DNA of 64,000 bases from Primula veris (Eukaryota > Streptophyta > Magnoliopsida > Ericales > Primulaceae), in assembly GCA_963682055.1 (NCBI GenBank), contig OY821741.1, forward strand, positions 19,831,211 to 19,895,210, written 5' to 3'. This document shows positions 44,895-57,364 of this stretch, one piece after another (the first letter of the stretch is position 1; each line of letters starts with the position of its first letter). The notes under the pieces were generated by a model. That model was not told the origin of the DNA. It was given only the letters and a program-made list of their open reading frames with translations, and ran no database searches. A program made the translations under genes and the position numbers.

Positions 44895-45040
44895 GGGCTG
44901 AATTGTGGCATATTTTGGAGCTGAATTGGTTCTCATTTTGGTGCTGAATTGGTGTCCATTTTGGTGCTGAATCGGGGTTTGTTTCGGGGCTGAAACGGAC
45001 CCCGGTTCGAGGCTGAAACGGATTCATGTCCGAGGCTAAA
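44895..45040 (+). repeat. Degenerate tandem repeat of GCTGAATTGG / GGCTGAAACGG type
   Basis: Units of about 24 bp with GGTGCTGAATTGGT drift into GGGGCTGAAACGGA and GAGGCTGAAACGGAT. Six to seven diverged units are visible. Confidence 0.65.
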
Positions 45041-45360
45041 ATATGCTCTTAGTTTGGGAGTTGTTTGGCCGGATTTATACAACCATCTGTCTAGTTATGG
45101 TTGCACCAAATTTTACATTTAAAGTGTTCGATAAAATGTCCGATAGATTTTATTGTTTTAAATTCGCTTGAATTTGGCATGTTTTTTTGTAGGTTATGTA
45201 CAATAGAAACGTTTATGAGATTTTGGTCCGAATCGGAGCTCGTTTGGACTGAAACAAAACCTATTTAATTGGAAGGTTTTTTGTAGAGTTTTTTTGGGAC
45301 CCGTTTCGGAGGCCGTTTTAGTTTGGTATGCTTTTACTAGCCTACATAAATTCGTATGCT

Positions 45361-46340
45361 CAAAATGTTAGGAGCACTTACACCAACACCAAGGTACAAG
45401 AGATTGGTGGTTCAAATCCATCCGGATTTGTTTTCTTTTAAAATTTAAAGTAAAATATGCAATTTGTGGCGAAATATATTGAGTTATATTATGCAATTTC
45501 TACCGAACTAGATGCACTTTTAGTTGAACAAGATGCACTTTCATTTGAACGAGATGCACTTTCAGCTGAACTAGATGCACTTTCAACTGAATCATATGCA
45601 CTTTTAGCTGAACTATATGCACTTTTATTGAATTATATGCACTTTTATTGAATTATATGCACTTTTGACTGAACTCTAAACTGTATGCCCTTTCGACTAA
45701 ACTCGATACACTTTCAACTAAAACATATGCTTTTTTTTTATTGAATTGTATGCTCTTTCGACTAAACTATATGCACTTTCGACTGAAGTATATCCAATTT
45801 TATTGAACTATATGCACTTTCAACTGAACTATATGTATTTTCGACTGAACTAGATGCGTTTTTCGCTGAAATAAATGCAGTTTGAGCAAAACTAGATGAA
45901 AAGACCACTTTTTGATGAAAAAAATGGTGAAAATGCCACTTTTTGGTGAAAAACAACTTTTGTAAAAAGTGGGGTCTTCTGACAAATTTTTGTTTTTTAT
46001 TTATTTTTTGTGAGTTTTTTTTTTTATAAAAACACTTTTTTTTAATGATTTTTTGTGATGTTTTTTTAGAAAAAATACATTTTTTGTGATTTTTTATAAT
46101 TTTTTCATTTTTATTTTCAATTTTTTTTTGTGTGAATTTTTTGAAAAGAATACATTTTTTTGTTAATTTTTTGAAAAAAATACAAATTTTTGTGACTTTT
46201 TTGAAAAAATACATTTTTTCTGATTTTTTTCATAATTTTTTTTTGATTTTTTTCAAAAAAATGCATTTTTTTGTGTTTTTTTTAATAAATTTTAATAAAT
46301 TTTGTGATATTTTCGGTTTTAATAATATTTTTTTTGGAGT
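45361..46340 (+). repeat. Compound repeat family, copy 1: T-arm-like leader, 21-bp array, 26-bp array, T-rich array
   Basis: The leader at 45395-45420 contains TGGTGGTTCAAATCCA. From about 45484 to 45890 roughly 20 units of 21 bp with consensus ATGCACTTTCAACTGAACTA follow. Next is a short array of GCCACTTTTTGGTGAAAA (45895-45975), then T-rich units of about 28-30 bp (TACATTTTTTTGTGA-type) to 46340. The same leader, 21-bp motif and GTGAAAA motif recur in the same order at 57365-58250. The 21-bp period is a multiple of three, so parts read as a 7-residue repeat (D/Y-A-L-S-x-E-L). Neither copy looks like a gene. Confidence 0.75.
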
Positions 46341-47017
46341 TTACGTATAGATAAAGTATATGTATTATGTTTTGTTTCGGATAATGTCGTTTTTGGTAAA
46401 TAAAGTAAACAATTAAAAAATGGTATTTAAAAGGAATATGAACTTATGGAGGTATGTATGGGGAATATAAGTTGCAATGAGATAGGTATGTAGGAATTGC
46501 TCTTTTATTTTTCTATGATAGAGAGTATTTTTTTTTATAGTTTTGAGACTAACCTTGTTAGTTCTGTTTTTTTAATGATTTCTTAGATTCGGGAGAATTC
46601 ATTATCTAGTAAAGTTAGACTACAATTTTCCTCTTATTCTCTATTGTTGCTCATCACAATTCCCTCCTTTTTCTTCTAAATAGCTCACCTTTTTCACATA
46701 TAGCTTGTGTGTTAGATTAATTTTACTCTCTAAATTTGGTCCCCATCATTGTTTCACGAGAAATGATTCTTGTATTTACATTTTATACGGAATTGTTGCA
46801 CTCGATGACGTATCGATTTTCTATTGGTTGTAGAAGTGTGTTTATATAATTGATTGAAAAGGTAGGAATCAAAATGTAAAATCTCTTTTTCAATTGTTTT
46901 TAGTGCATCAGATGTGAATAAATTCGGGTTGCAAATATCTCTCCATTTTCGATTAACTATCGATTAAAGAGTACATCAAATAACCGACAAGTTATAAGAA
47001 CAATAATTTTAGCATCA
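46341..47017. other. Intergenic, downstream of the defensin-like gene
   Basis: No gene seen. It should include the 3' UTR of the minus-strand peptide gene. Confidence 0.4.
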
Positions 47018-48034
47018 TCAACATTTATGAAGACATGCACAAGTGGCTGGACCAAAACCAGATGAAACGCACTGTCCGACGCCGTGGTACTTTTTGTAAC
47101 ACTCTTGAGTACAACTTTGTATCTGACAAATTTGTATTTCTAGATCATCTCGGCATGTCTTTTCTCCTTGAGCTGCCACCATCATTATCATCATCCCTGG
47201 CAAAATAAAGTAGTGTTAGCGTCTTATGAAGTCTAAATGTATATTCAACCAAGAAAAGCTAATGTTCAACGGATTTGATTAATTATAGGTTATCTACGTT
47301 AAATCACTACACGTCTAAGAGGAGTGAAATATTCAGCTTTTTTTTGCTGAAAATTATAGTCAGATAAACTGACATGTATGAATGATGAGGATGAGATTAA
47401 AGAGGAACTACTTTGGAATTCTAGCTCTTTCAGCCTAAGATACCGAAAAACTCAGCCTTAAGGTGACAAACCAACTGCATTTTAAGTGAGTAACGTCTAT
47501 AAAGCAAGGACAAAATAAACAAGTTTATGAGTCGTACCAAACAAGCCCCCAACATATACACAGTTTATTACCATGTACAGTATATTTCTTTCAATTTACT
47601 AACTTGTACTGTGAAATTTTAATGTAATACCTTAATTATGTACCAAAACCACTCAATTTATTACTATATCCGTCGATTGTTTTACCACAAATGAATGGAT
47701 TGTTAGTTGAAAGTAGTAAATTGGAAAAAAAGTATATAGTACGGGGTATTAAACTCTTTAAATCTCGATGACGTGGTAGTGATGACGTTCTCTCCACGTC
47801 ACATTTTGTTAAGCAATTGAAGCGGAGGGTACCAAATTAAATTTTAAATTTTATTAAGTAATTTTGGTAGTTAAAAGTACTAAATTAAATTTTTGGTAAT
47901 ACAAAATATTGAATTAAAAAGATATGTTGTACAAGATATTAAAATGTTTGTCCCCACAAGAATCGAAGAGAAAAACACTTGCCTGAAAATACCAAGAAAA
48001 GACAAAAGATCAGAGAGGCAGGGGACTTTGCCAT
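47018..48034 (-). CDS. Defensin-like secreted cysteine-rich peptide, two exons, GC-AG intron
   Basis: Exon 1 is 48034-47983, exon 2 is 47196-47018; the 786-bp intron starts GCAAGT and ends CCAG. The joined frame gives 76 aa. Residues 1-27 form a signal peptide (MAKSPASLIFCLFLVFS, then a Met-rich hydrophobic stretch and AAQG). The mature part has eight Cys at 32, 41, 46, 50, 60, 70, 72 and 76, spacing 8-4-3-9-9-1-3, with GQC and a CxC pair: the CS-alpha-beta pattern of plant defensin-like/LCR peptides. One short signal exon plus one Cys-rich exon is the usual gene layout. Roles in this family include antimicrobial defence and reproductive signalling; which applies is unknown. A TATATATA box lies near 48192-48199. 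The gene looks intact; the rare GC donor is inferred from frame and from its paralogue. Confidence 0.82.
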
Positions 48035-48780
48035 CTGGAATAAATAATATTTGCTTAAAGTTTTTTGCTAATGCTATATAGAACAGTGAAATCTGTAAAA
48101 TAAAATTTCGTGTTGGTTGCATTTATAGGTAAAATCCATTTCTCAATAAGGAAATATGATGAATGTTGTATATACTAATTTTTGTTATGGATATATATAC
48201 AAATTCTTATCTAAGAGTATTGTAATGTTATGACAACCTTAGTCTTAATTAGAAGTTTGTTGATGGAATTAATTGATGCTGAATATGGAATTGATTATTC
48301 ACTGCATCGATTTGCCTTAACTAGTGTTTACAACGGATGCAATCGAATAAAAATTAACATAAATGATATAATATACACTTAAAGTGGCACAAAATAAAGT
48401 GTAAGAACTGATTCACTAATCAATTTTCAAGTGAAGTGAATGTGATTAAATAACTTACTACTCTTAAATTACTTTATAAAATACTCTTAGCTAACATAAA
48501 TGATATAATATACACTTAAAGTGGCCCAAATGTTATTGATGATTTCATATGCATATTCCAGATAAACATACTGACTGATGCATGTATATAACTACATAAC
48601 AATTAACCAAATGTTAACTATTGATAACTAATTAACACTTGATAATGCTTAACTATTCCTAAAGAAAACAACAAGAAAAGGGTCCAACAGTGACAGAAGT
48701 TTTGAGACAAACAATTTAGTTTTGAAACTTGCCATGAAGCTGCAACAATTTATCGATAGAGATATCTCCGTAAAATAATT
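47750..48780 (+). repeat. Tandem duplication around defensin-like exon 1, copy 1
   Basis: Matches 49395-50350. Shared words in order: GGGTATTAAACT, TTTAAATCTCGATGAC, AACACTTGCCTGA, TACCAAGAAAAGA, and near the end a CCAACAGTGACAGAAGTTTT block. It carries exon 1 of the peptide gene but not exon 2. Confidence 0.72.
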
Positions 48781-48837
48781 ATAGAAATTAGCAACGGCAT
48801 TCTGAGCAGTGGCGAAACCAGAAATACAAGTTAGTAT

Positions 48838-48841
48838 ATGT

Positions 48842-48872
<31 letters not shown>

Positions 48873-48876
48873 GGGG
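48838..48876 (+). repeat. (TG)n plus G(21) low-complexity tract
   Basis: TG repeats run directly into an uninterrupted run of 21 G. The length is uncertain for the same reason as the G run at 8033. Confidence 0.9.
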
Positions 48877-49394
48877 AATTGATTTTAAATATATAATTGT
48901 GGTGACGTATTTGTATGATTTTTATTACTCATTAGCGCTTTATTTATTTTGATCTATAATATTCAAGAAACTAAGTTTTTATAGCGTTTATCAAAGATTG
49001 GACTTTTCATTCATACGTAAAGGTCTATACTCTATAGTATAAGTGTTTGCTAATCTTTTTAATACGGAGTATATACAAATTAAAGTAGCTCGTTTTTTTT
49101 TTCCGCAACCAACATATTTTAAAGTCAGAAACGGAATAACAAAAGTAATATAAAAATTCTATCAAAATTAATTGTGTGTTAAAAAATATCACAATTTACA
49201 TATGCTATAAAATAAAATAACATATACGATGACTTTTGTAATCACATTATATTTATATAAAAAAACAAATTAGATACATAATCCCGAATAGGTAACAAAA
49301 AAAAACATATGATGAAATAAGTTATTTTTGAATTATTGTTAAAGTTGTAAATGAAAATATGGGTAATAAGTTAGTATGTATAGGTAGAATATGA
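48877..49394. other. Intergenic between tandem copies, no Cys-rich exon
   Basis: This is where exon 2 of the second defensin-like copy would lie. I looked for a frame with the Cys pattern on the minus strand and found none. Confidence 0.5.
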
Positions 49395-49628
49395 AAATAT
49401 GGGTATTAAACTATTTAAATCTCGATGACATGGCAGTGAACGTCATTTCCACAGCACATTATGTTAATCAATCGGAGGGGAGGATACTAAACTTAGTGAT
49501 ATTGGTAGTTAAATGTACTAAATAGAATTTTTGGTTGCACAAAGTATTAATTTAAATTAAAAGAAATATATTGTAAATGGTATTGAAGTGTTTATGTTCC
49601 CACAAGAATAGAAGAGAAAAACACTTGC

Positions 49629-49680
49629 CTGACAATACCAAGAAAAGAAAAAAGATCTGAGTAGCATGAGACTTAGCCAT
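49629..49680 (-). pseudogene. Orphan signal-peptide exon, paralogue of the defensin-like exon 1
   Basis: The frame from ATG at 49680 reads MAKSHATQIFFLFLVLS, then G split by the donor. Exon length (52 bp) and the GCAAGT donor are identical to the intact gene's exon 1 at 48034-47983. No Cys-rich second exon follows within the next 1.5 kb before the intact gene's own exon 1, so this copy is probably dead. Splicing from it into the downstream exon 2 at 47196 would be in phase and cannot be excluded. Confidence 0.7.
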
Positions 49681-49999
49681 CTCGAGTAAAGCTTGCTTAA
49701 ACTTGTTTGCTAATGCTATAAAGAATTGTGCATTTATAGGTAACAACCATTTCCGTAGAAGGAAGCATGAACAATAATAATTGTGTGACAGATTTCAAAT
49801 GCTTTAACTTTTATATTCTTTCACTACTAATTAGATGAGTTGTATTTATTTATTTTCTAACCGAATTAATATAGTATTATGCATTGTCTGTGCAGTTGAG
49901 TAGAGTATATGAAATATGTTTGTACTAATTAGCGTTGGTTATATATTGTTTGAAATTATTTTTCAAATTATTATTTTATGTAAATAATTGTCATTAAAA

Positions 50000-50230
50000 T
50001 ATATATTAAAAAACGAATGTCAAACATTATTAAAAACCAAATCCGATCCGAATTCGCACCGAACCATTGAATTCATAAAACCAATCCAATCCAAACTTAT
50101 CCGATCCGATCCGATCCGTTAGGTTTGGTTTGGATTGAAAAAATAAATAGTTTGTTTTGGATCCAAAATTTTACAATTCGTTCTTAATGGTTTGGTTTAG
50201 AATTGACGATAATCCGTTCAAATGCAAATC
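50000..50230. repeat. GATCCGATCC-rich segment
   Basis: Tandem GATCC units (about 50100-50118) and GGTTTGG words in both directions resemble subterminal repeats of non-autonomous DNA elements. No termini or target duplication could be fixed. Confidence 0.35.
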
Positions 50231-50350
50231 ATTTACACTCCTACTTCTTATAACACAACAAGAAATATGTCCAATAGTGAGAGAAGTTTTGCTAAAACGA
50301 ATATAGTTTTTAACTTGGCATGAAACTGCCACATTAGCAACAACTTTGTA

Positions 50351-51613
50351 TAATCACAACTTTAGTCAACATAAGTCAACATTTTACTACTTTTTCAGTA
50401 TCAATCCCTATATCTAACCACCTAGGCTCTCTTTGTTTTGATGTAACTTAAGGGGAATCAATCTTTTACGTGTAAAATAAATACTATGAATGTTTCGTTC
50501 AAAAGTAAAACAAAAAAAAAGAAAATTTTCCCGTTTATCATGTAAAACCAGTGTAAAAAGAATCTCCATATGAAAACCAAGGAAACATTTTAGGGAAATC
50601 ATCATGAACATATATATACATACTAGTAATCGTTACTCACATATTGCGTGTGCGATACGTAGTGACATAGATATGTTCTCGACAAAACTAATTAATATTT
50701 AAAAAAATTTTAAATATCGATGAATAAATATAATAAATTAACAATCATATATAAAGAGTAATATAATATTTTACTCTAATGGCGATTTTGTTTGAAATAT
50801 GAATATTTGTGGAACATGACATTTATTTAAGTTTTTTATGTATTTGAATTAAATGATGACATTTAAAAATAATTATAATATTAGAGTGAACGAATTTTTA
50901 AAAAATTTGGGGAAAATTTGGCAGTCTCATATTTCTTGGATTGACTTATATTAAATAGTACGTTGTTCATATCTTTTAATTAATTATTTTCATTATTATC
51001 TTTTGATTCTCTTACAAAACAACCTATCCGAAATTCTATATATATTTCTATTCATGTCTTATTTAAGATTTATATTTTGCTTATTTCTGTTTTACTTCGT
51101 TGGAATATATAATTTGTTGTTAATGTCACATATATCACTCAGAATGAATCTCATTTGTTCAAAATCCACGAGAAAAATATTCAACTACTATTTCTATAAA
51201 ACAATTAAAATATTTAATAAATGAATAAAAAGGGTCACACTAATGGGAAATAAAGAAAATTGATCCATTTATAAATTTTAAGATAGATAAAACTATCAAT
51301 TTGAAGTATTTTTCATAATCCTCAATATAAATTGTTGTATGTTCGATTTTATAACTTTTTACTCTATTTATATTTTTAATTATTTTTGTTATTGTCATGA
51401 CTTTTTGTTTATTTGTGTTGTTGATAATCCGTTTTTAAATCATACCATATGTTTATTTTATTTATTAATTGAATTATTTGTATGTTTAAGGAAGTTCCAC
51501 AAAATACAAAAACAGCACCAAAGTCTTACATAAAAATTCCTGTGCGCCAAACATTTGCAAATAGTCTTAAATCAAAAGAATCTCTTTGTAAAACTTTTCC
51601 AGGGAAAACAAAC
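50351..51613. other. Intergenic, AT-rich, nothing recognised
   Basis: Very AT-rich; short frames here are low-complexity and no domain or repeat termini were seen. Confidence 0.4.
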
Positions 51614-52423
51614 TGCCCTCCAAACGTGTTTTTTTCATGTAAAAAAGTGTCACAGGAGCACGACAGCAGTTGCAGTAAATAACAGGTAAAGTACACAGAA
51701 TATCGAATCCAGAGACGGATTTAGGCTAGGATTAAATTATTATTTTCGGGGGTTATACAACGTTTTCACTTTTAGGGCATCAATCCTAATCATGCAACTA
51801 CGTGTGAAGTTGTGATGAATAAATTAACGAGTCTGAAAAGGTAATTAATCCTAACAACTACATGCCAATTTAATTCAATAAGTTTAGTTTTCTCTTTTTT
51901 TACTAAGAACTAGCTAATCATCAAGCTTAAAATAATTAACTAGGAACTTAATGAGTTAATATTTAACGTTGTTCTACTTGCCTACAGATCCAAAATATAA
52001 AATAACGTATTAAAGATAAGAGAACGATAAATATTCCTGAAAAGAAATAACTTAACCGGCAATCGTCGAGAACGATGAATATCACGTAAAAGAAACAACT
52101 TATCCGGCAATTATCGGAAAATATGAAGTATTTCTACAAAACTTGTAATCTCTCTCTCTCTACTTCTCTATTTTCGAAATTTTATTCTGAATAATGAATA
52201 TGGGGATGATATAGATGTATTTATAGGACCTCAAAACCCTAATAAACTATATATTTTTTCTAAAATTTAAAATTTATCGCAGCCTAACTGGTCAACCTGA
52301 TCGGTCAGGTCATTGTCTTAGAATATTCTTTTCTTCTTATCTTCAATTGATTCCATTTTCCAACTTCTTTGGAGCTGATTTCAGACCCTTCAACTTCTAA
52401 GTTCTTCTCTTTTGGTCCTTCCA
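51614..52423 (-). repeat. 3' LTR (probably truncated) of the Ty3-type element
   Basis: Direct repeat of 54296-55108, with a CT-rich patch near 52152-52166. The inner edge changes abruptly after CCATTGGGTT at 52430. Confidence 0.8.
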
Positions 52424-52689
52424 TTGGGTTGTGTGACCATCACTTTCTCCTTAGTTTCTTTCCCAATGTCACAAACCTCAGTTTTATTACCACACATTCT
52501 CTCATTTAGTTTTGACTCATCAACTCTTTTATGAGTTGGAGTGTAAGAATTAATTGATTTATGTTGTATGATTACTCGAATTTTGGGCTCTAAGTTTGAC
52601 TGATGAATAAGTTTTGGTGTGACAGGAATTATCGTGGGGGTTACCACTTTGATCTTAAAATAACTATTGGTCACCGATGGTTATTCAAT

Positions 52690-53001
52690 TGCCTCCTCAA
52701 TGGTGATTCCCCACTCATTTTCATTCATGAAGATATTCTCAATGAAAGTAAAAATTTGATCAGGGGTAGAGTCAATGAAGTCCGAGGGTCACATGGCATC
52801 CATCGTGTCCCTAAGTGGTTTATGTGCGGCCTTATAAAATATCTCTATATTACCCCTATGGTAGTCCGATTGGGTGAGGAAGGACTTATGGTTCTTAAAG
52901 CTATTGAAACGCATCCTACTCAATTTAAAGAAATTCACCATCTTCTCGGATTCAGCTAGAAGGTCAGAGTTGGTCATTGAATTAGGAGTTTCGATTGGCA
53001 A
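52690..53001 (-). pseudogene. Ty3/gypsy gag fragment
   Basis: The minus frame from 53001 includes LAESEKMVNFFKLS and, near 52850, GNIEIFYKAAHKPLRDTMDA, resembling the IQTFYNGL...R..IDAA segment of Tat/Athila-type gag. After a stop, SDFIDSTPDQIFTFIENI (about 52785-52730) continues the same domain. It is only about 100 residues long. The plus-strand frame at 52603-52959 is its shadow. Confidence 0.5.
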
Positions 53002-53449
53002 TTGAGTGATGGTTTGGTGGTTTATTGGAGGTTGTGGAGGATAATGTTGAGTTTTCTCATCATTTAGAGTGTTATCAGTTGTAGGTTGACCTTTAAGGTT
53101 GGTAGTAAGTTATGCCAGCGATCGACCGTATTCGCTCACTCTAAGTTGAAACTTGGTGAAGGAGTCGGTGGTCAACCTACCCGGTCTTCTAGACTTCTCA
53201 ACTATGTCATCGTCACTGACAGTCGTCAGGTCTCGACGACCATTGAGATGTCTGACTTTAAGGTTGAGATTGGTTTTTGTTCATTTGTTGAGCGTTTTGA
53301 GCGTTAGACTCGGGTGGTTGAGACCATTCGAGATTTAAGAATTGTGGTTGTTGGTTGTTTTGACGTTCGGGACTTAGACTATGAAATTCATTAATTCTTT
53401 CTATCCCAACCAGATAAGGTTTATGCAGGTGATAAATGAACGTCATTTT

Positions 53450-54150
53450 TTTAAACTAATTATTTGGTAATTGATTCAAAATAAATCAAATTAATCACTC
53501 CAAAATAATTAATATTTTTCTCTTTTAGGGAACTGATTCTTTAAACCAGAGAAATAATTTTCTAAATTTTTTGATTTCTTTTTTAAATTAATTAATATTT
53601 AATAATTAATTCAAATAAGTTTAAATTAATCAAATTAAATAATTAAAAATAATTAAATTTTTTTTCTTATTTTAAGAATCTAGTTCTTCAATTAATTAAT
53701 TAATTAAGTAATAATTATTTTTTTTATATTTTTTTTTGTGATTCTTGAGATACGAGAAATAATATTTTGTAAGGTTGTTTTTTATTTTGATTTTGATTTT
53801 GATTTAAAATAAATTAATTCCTAAAATAATAATTAATATTTTTTTAAAAATAATAATATTTAATATCGAAAATTAAAATACTATTTTGTAATCTGAAATC
53901 TTATCCTATTCTAAAGATTTGGTTGGTTAGGAAAGAATAGATCTAATTGGATCTTAGTTATCTAAATTTGTTTGAAAAATATTTTGTAAAAGATTTGGAG
54001 ATAAGATAAATATTACCAACTCCAATATTTAGATATATCTTTAAAAAATTCAAGATCTTATTAGATATTTTCGGAATTTATTTTAATCAAATCTGGAGTT
54101 TTTTTTATTTTTCAGATTCTTTAAATCTGATAATTAATATTTTTTTCAGG
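53450..54150. other. AT-rich filler inside the Ty3-type element
   Basis: Repeated AATTAATT words and T runs, no coding capacity. Confidence 0.5.
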
Positions 54151-54295
54151 CCTGACCAGTAAGGGTGATTGGTCAGGTCCGAGGGTATATAGATTTGTGG
54201 AAATTTGGGCTGAATCAAAAAAATAGGAAGCAAACTGGCAGAAAACAGAAGTTAATTTTCGCCACAGTTCCCGGCTGCGGCGTCAAAATACCGAC

Positions 54296-55108
54296 TGCCC
54301 TCCAAACGTGTTTTTTCCACGTAAGAAAGTGACGTATGAGCACGACAGCAGTTGCAGTAAATAACGGGTAAAATACCCAAAATATTGAATCCAATGACGG
54401 ATTTAGGCTAGGATTAAATTATTGTTTTCGGGGGTTATCCAACGTTTTCACTTTTAGGGAGTCAATCCTAATCATGCAACTACGTGTAAAGTTGTGGTGA
54501 ATAAATTAACGAGTTCGAAAGGGTAATTAATCATAACAACTACAATCCAATTTAATTCAATATGTTTAGTTTTGTCTTTTTTTACTAAGAATTAGCTAAT
54601 TATCAACCCTAAAACAATTAACTAGGGACTTAGCGAGTTAATATTTAATGATTTACTACTTGCCAACGGATCCAAAATAAACAATAACCTAATAAAGATA
54701 AGAGAACCATAAATATCATTGAAAAGAAATAACTAATTAACTGGTAATCGTCAAGAACGACGAATATCACAGAAAAGGAACACATTATCATGCAATTATT
54801 GAAAAATATGAAGTCTTTATACAAAAGTTGTAATCTCTCTCTATCTACCTCTCTATTTTCGAAATTGTATTCTGAATAATGAATATGGAGATGATAGAGA
54901 TGCGTTTATAGGACCCCAAAACCCTAGTAAAATATATCTTTTTTCTAAAATTTAAAATCTAACGCAGCCTGACCGGTCAACCTTGCTGGTCAGGTCAGTG
55001 TCCTAGAATCTTCTTTTCTTCTTATCTTCAACTGATTCTATTTTCCAACTTGTTTGAAGCTGATTTCAGACCCTTCAACTTCCAAGTTCTTCTCAATTGG
55101 TCCTTCCA
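54296..55108 (-). repeat. 5' LTR core of the Ty3-type element
   Basis: Direct repeat of 51614-52423. Inferred full extent is to about 55303 (TG in sense), with the last 195 bp not represented in the other copy. Confidence 0.8.
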
Positions 55109-55303
55109 TTGGGTTCTCTTTCTTCCTTGTCTCGTTTTGGTGTTAATTCCATGCTTTTTCCTGTAAAAATGCAAAACAATGCAAATAAACCGGGAAAATA
55201 TAGAAAAACACAAAACTTGGCTTAAACAAGTCGAAATGTCAACGAAACAAGACTAAAATATATCATTTTTACACATGAAAATGACCATTTCGTGGTCTAA
55301 TCA

Positions 55304-57364
55304 AAAATATTTTCCACATAAAACCTTTTACTGTTAAACAAACTGAGCCTAAATGTAAGTTAATGGAAAACATCAGTTGAGTAACTTGAGTTTAAAGGTG
55401 CAATCCGAACATTTTTTGACAGATTTAGTTCAACTCTACTTCTCTAGGCCCTCACCCAGACTAACAATTTTGAGAACATTAAAATGTTTGACTCAATACT
55501 TATAAAAGTGTGACTTATAAACATGTGACGACTCCCTCTCTAGTTTATGCATATCTCACACCGATCGTATCTCTTAACTATCACATCTAAATTTAATGGC
55601 ATTCCACCATTGATATTCTCTCAACATTATTTGTATTTGTCTATCAAACTTGGGTTTGAATACGTAAGTTGCCAAGTCACAACTTAATGCGTTTATATAT
55701 CACGCTTATTAATCATTATCGATCATAATTTCAAAGATAATGCAGTTTCTTTCTTTAAAAAGATCTTCATGCTGGACTTGATCTTCTCATAATCTTGTAA
55801 TCTTTGTGATTGTTATTTGATCTTGATACACTTTATATCTTCAGGATATCCCACGTTTAAAATGGCACATCAAATATCTCATCTTGATTTGCTGAATCTC
55901 TCATATCAGAATCTTATGCTAATTTGGCGTGACATTTCAGTTGCTTTCGTCAGTTGCAACTGAAAAACTATTCGACACATACTCAACCAAAATATCAGTT
56001 AAACAAATAAAGTATTATAAATAACAATTACTAAGCATTGTTTGCCGATATAATGACAACACAATGAGCTTATTAGGTCTTACAAAACATGTCCTAACAT
56101 TATATGTCAAATATTATACAAGTTAAAATACACTTAATCAAGAATTTGACGACGGCCAAACCAAATACCTAATTAGTTTATTTAAGAACTATCTAGGTAA
56201 TTTTTCCGTCAGTTTGTCACAATAACGAAAAAAGAACAAAACGGGTCTTATCTGTGGAATATTTTTTGTTTATATCAACTTAAAAATAAAGTTACAAGAT
56301 CTAAGTACTCGTAAACGAAATGCCGAATTTAAAGAACGAAATTCAAAGGCAAAAAATATAATTTGACAAAAGTAAATTAAGATTCATTCTTTATCTACAG
56401 CCACAATGGTTAATATTTATATTACAGTACTATTCCCATGAGTGTTTTTATTGAATTTACAAAATGGATCCTCATAGTTTTATTAATAACACTTTAGACC
56501 CCTGCATTTCTAATTGTCCATAAATAGACGCACACATTTTTGTTCTTCGTTAACTTACTCATCCCTCTCCTTTTCTCTCACTTGTCCCTTGTACCGACTA
56601 ATCACATTAAACAGTAAATAAGTAAAAAAAAAATAGCAAAATGCCCAAAAGAAGTAAATATTCATTTTTTTAATAATGACTACATAATTGAATGGATAAA
56701 AGTGAGGTAAAATTAATTAGGCAGCACTTAGACAAGGTAACTTGACTGCAAAAAGTAACCAAAAATAATTTCAAAAGTAGCTAGTAAATGAATATTAGTG
56801 TGCTTCATCAATAGAGAAAGGGGTGGTGCACTTTGGAAATGGAAATTATTAATCATATTTTTATATGCAAAATGGTCTACATGTAATATCTTATATCTAC
56901 CAGGGGTGTTTAAGTAGTTTCATGCTAGAAATTTAGCAGGGTCAAGTGACCCCACATGACTCAACCTAGCTCCGCCTATGAGTGCACCTTGACAACCCAA
57001 GAAAGAAACATTGACGGTCAAATATTACCTTAGGTTCCGAGATAATTTAAAGAAAGTTTTAGGACGAATAATGAACCGTGAATGCCTCATAAACGTCACT
57101 GGAAAAGTTTTGGAAAAAACTATTCATGTATGTGAATTCTTAATGACATTTTTGGCACGACTTTGGGACAATTAATTTATGTTATTTGTTCTACATTGAA
57201 TGTAACTTGACCGCATAAAGTGTATTTTCTGACGGTTGGTTGAATGTTGCAAGTGTAATTAATTTATGAGTAAACTCCTAACAAAACCTTCATATTATGT
57301 GATGTTAAACATATATTATAAGTTTTAAACACCTACACATTTTTTACTCAAACATATTTAATTA
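55304..57364. other. Intergenic, no gene recognised
   Basis: AT-rich. Near 56972-56986, CCTAGCTCCGCCTATG resembles the end of a common plant element whose opposite-strand counterpart, AGTGGCGAAACCAG, is at about 48814. No gene found. Confidence 0.4.

Larger units (their letters stand above)
49395..50350 (+). repeat. Tandem duplication around defensin-like exon 1, copy 2
   Basis: Second copy of the 47750-48780 block, diverged by substitutions and indels. It includes the orphan signal exon at 49680-49629 and ends near CCAATAGTGAGAGAAGTTTT. Confidence 0.7.
51614..55303 (-). mobile_element. Ty3/gypsy-type element reduced to LTRs and a gag piece
   Basis: 51614-52423 and 54296-55108 are direct repeats of about 810 bp with the same order of motifs (TGCCCTCCAAACGTG at the left, GGTCCTTCCATTGGGTT at the right). 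Just inside the right copy, in minus sense, GACGCCGCAGCCGGGAAC resembles the leader next to the primer site of plant Ty3/gypsy elements, so the element points left. The right LTR probably runs on to about 55303, where sense reads TGATTAGACC; the left copy would then lack its first 195 bp. The interior is about 1.9 kb with one gag piece and no protease, RT or integrase. No target duplication was found. Confidence 0.72.

Noticed and set aside
45395..45420. tRNA gene suggested by GGTTCAAATCC
   Set aside because: Only a T-arm/B-box-like piece is present; no acceptor, D or anticodon arm could be folded around it.
45762..46214. 150-codon minus-strand frame rich in Lys and Phe
   Set aside because: It reads the complement of the T-rich and 21-bp tandem arrays; the periodic sequence explains the open frame.
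52603..52959. 118-codon plus-strand frame
   Set aside because: The opposite strand carries gag-like motifs in the orientation of the surrounding LTR element, so this is treated as a shadow.
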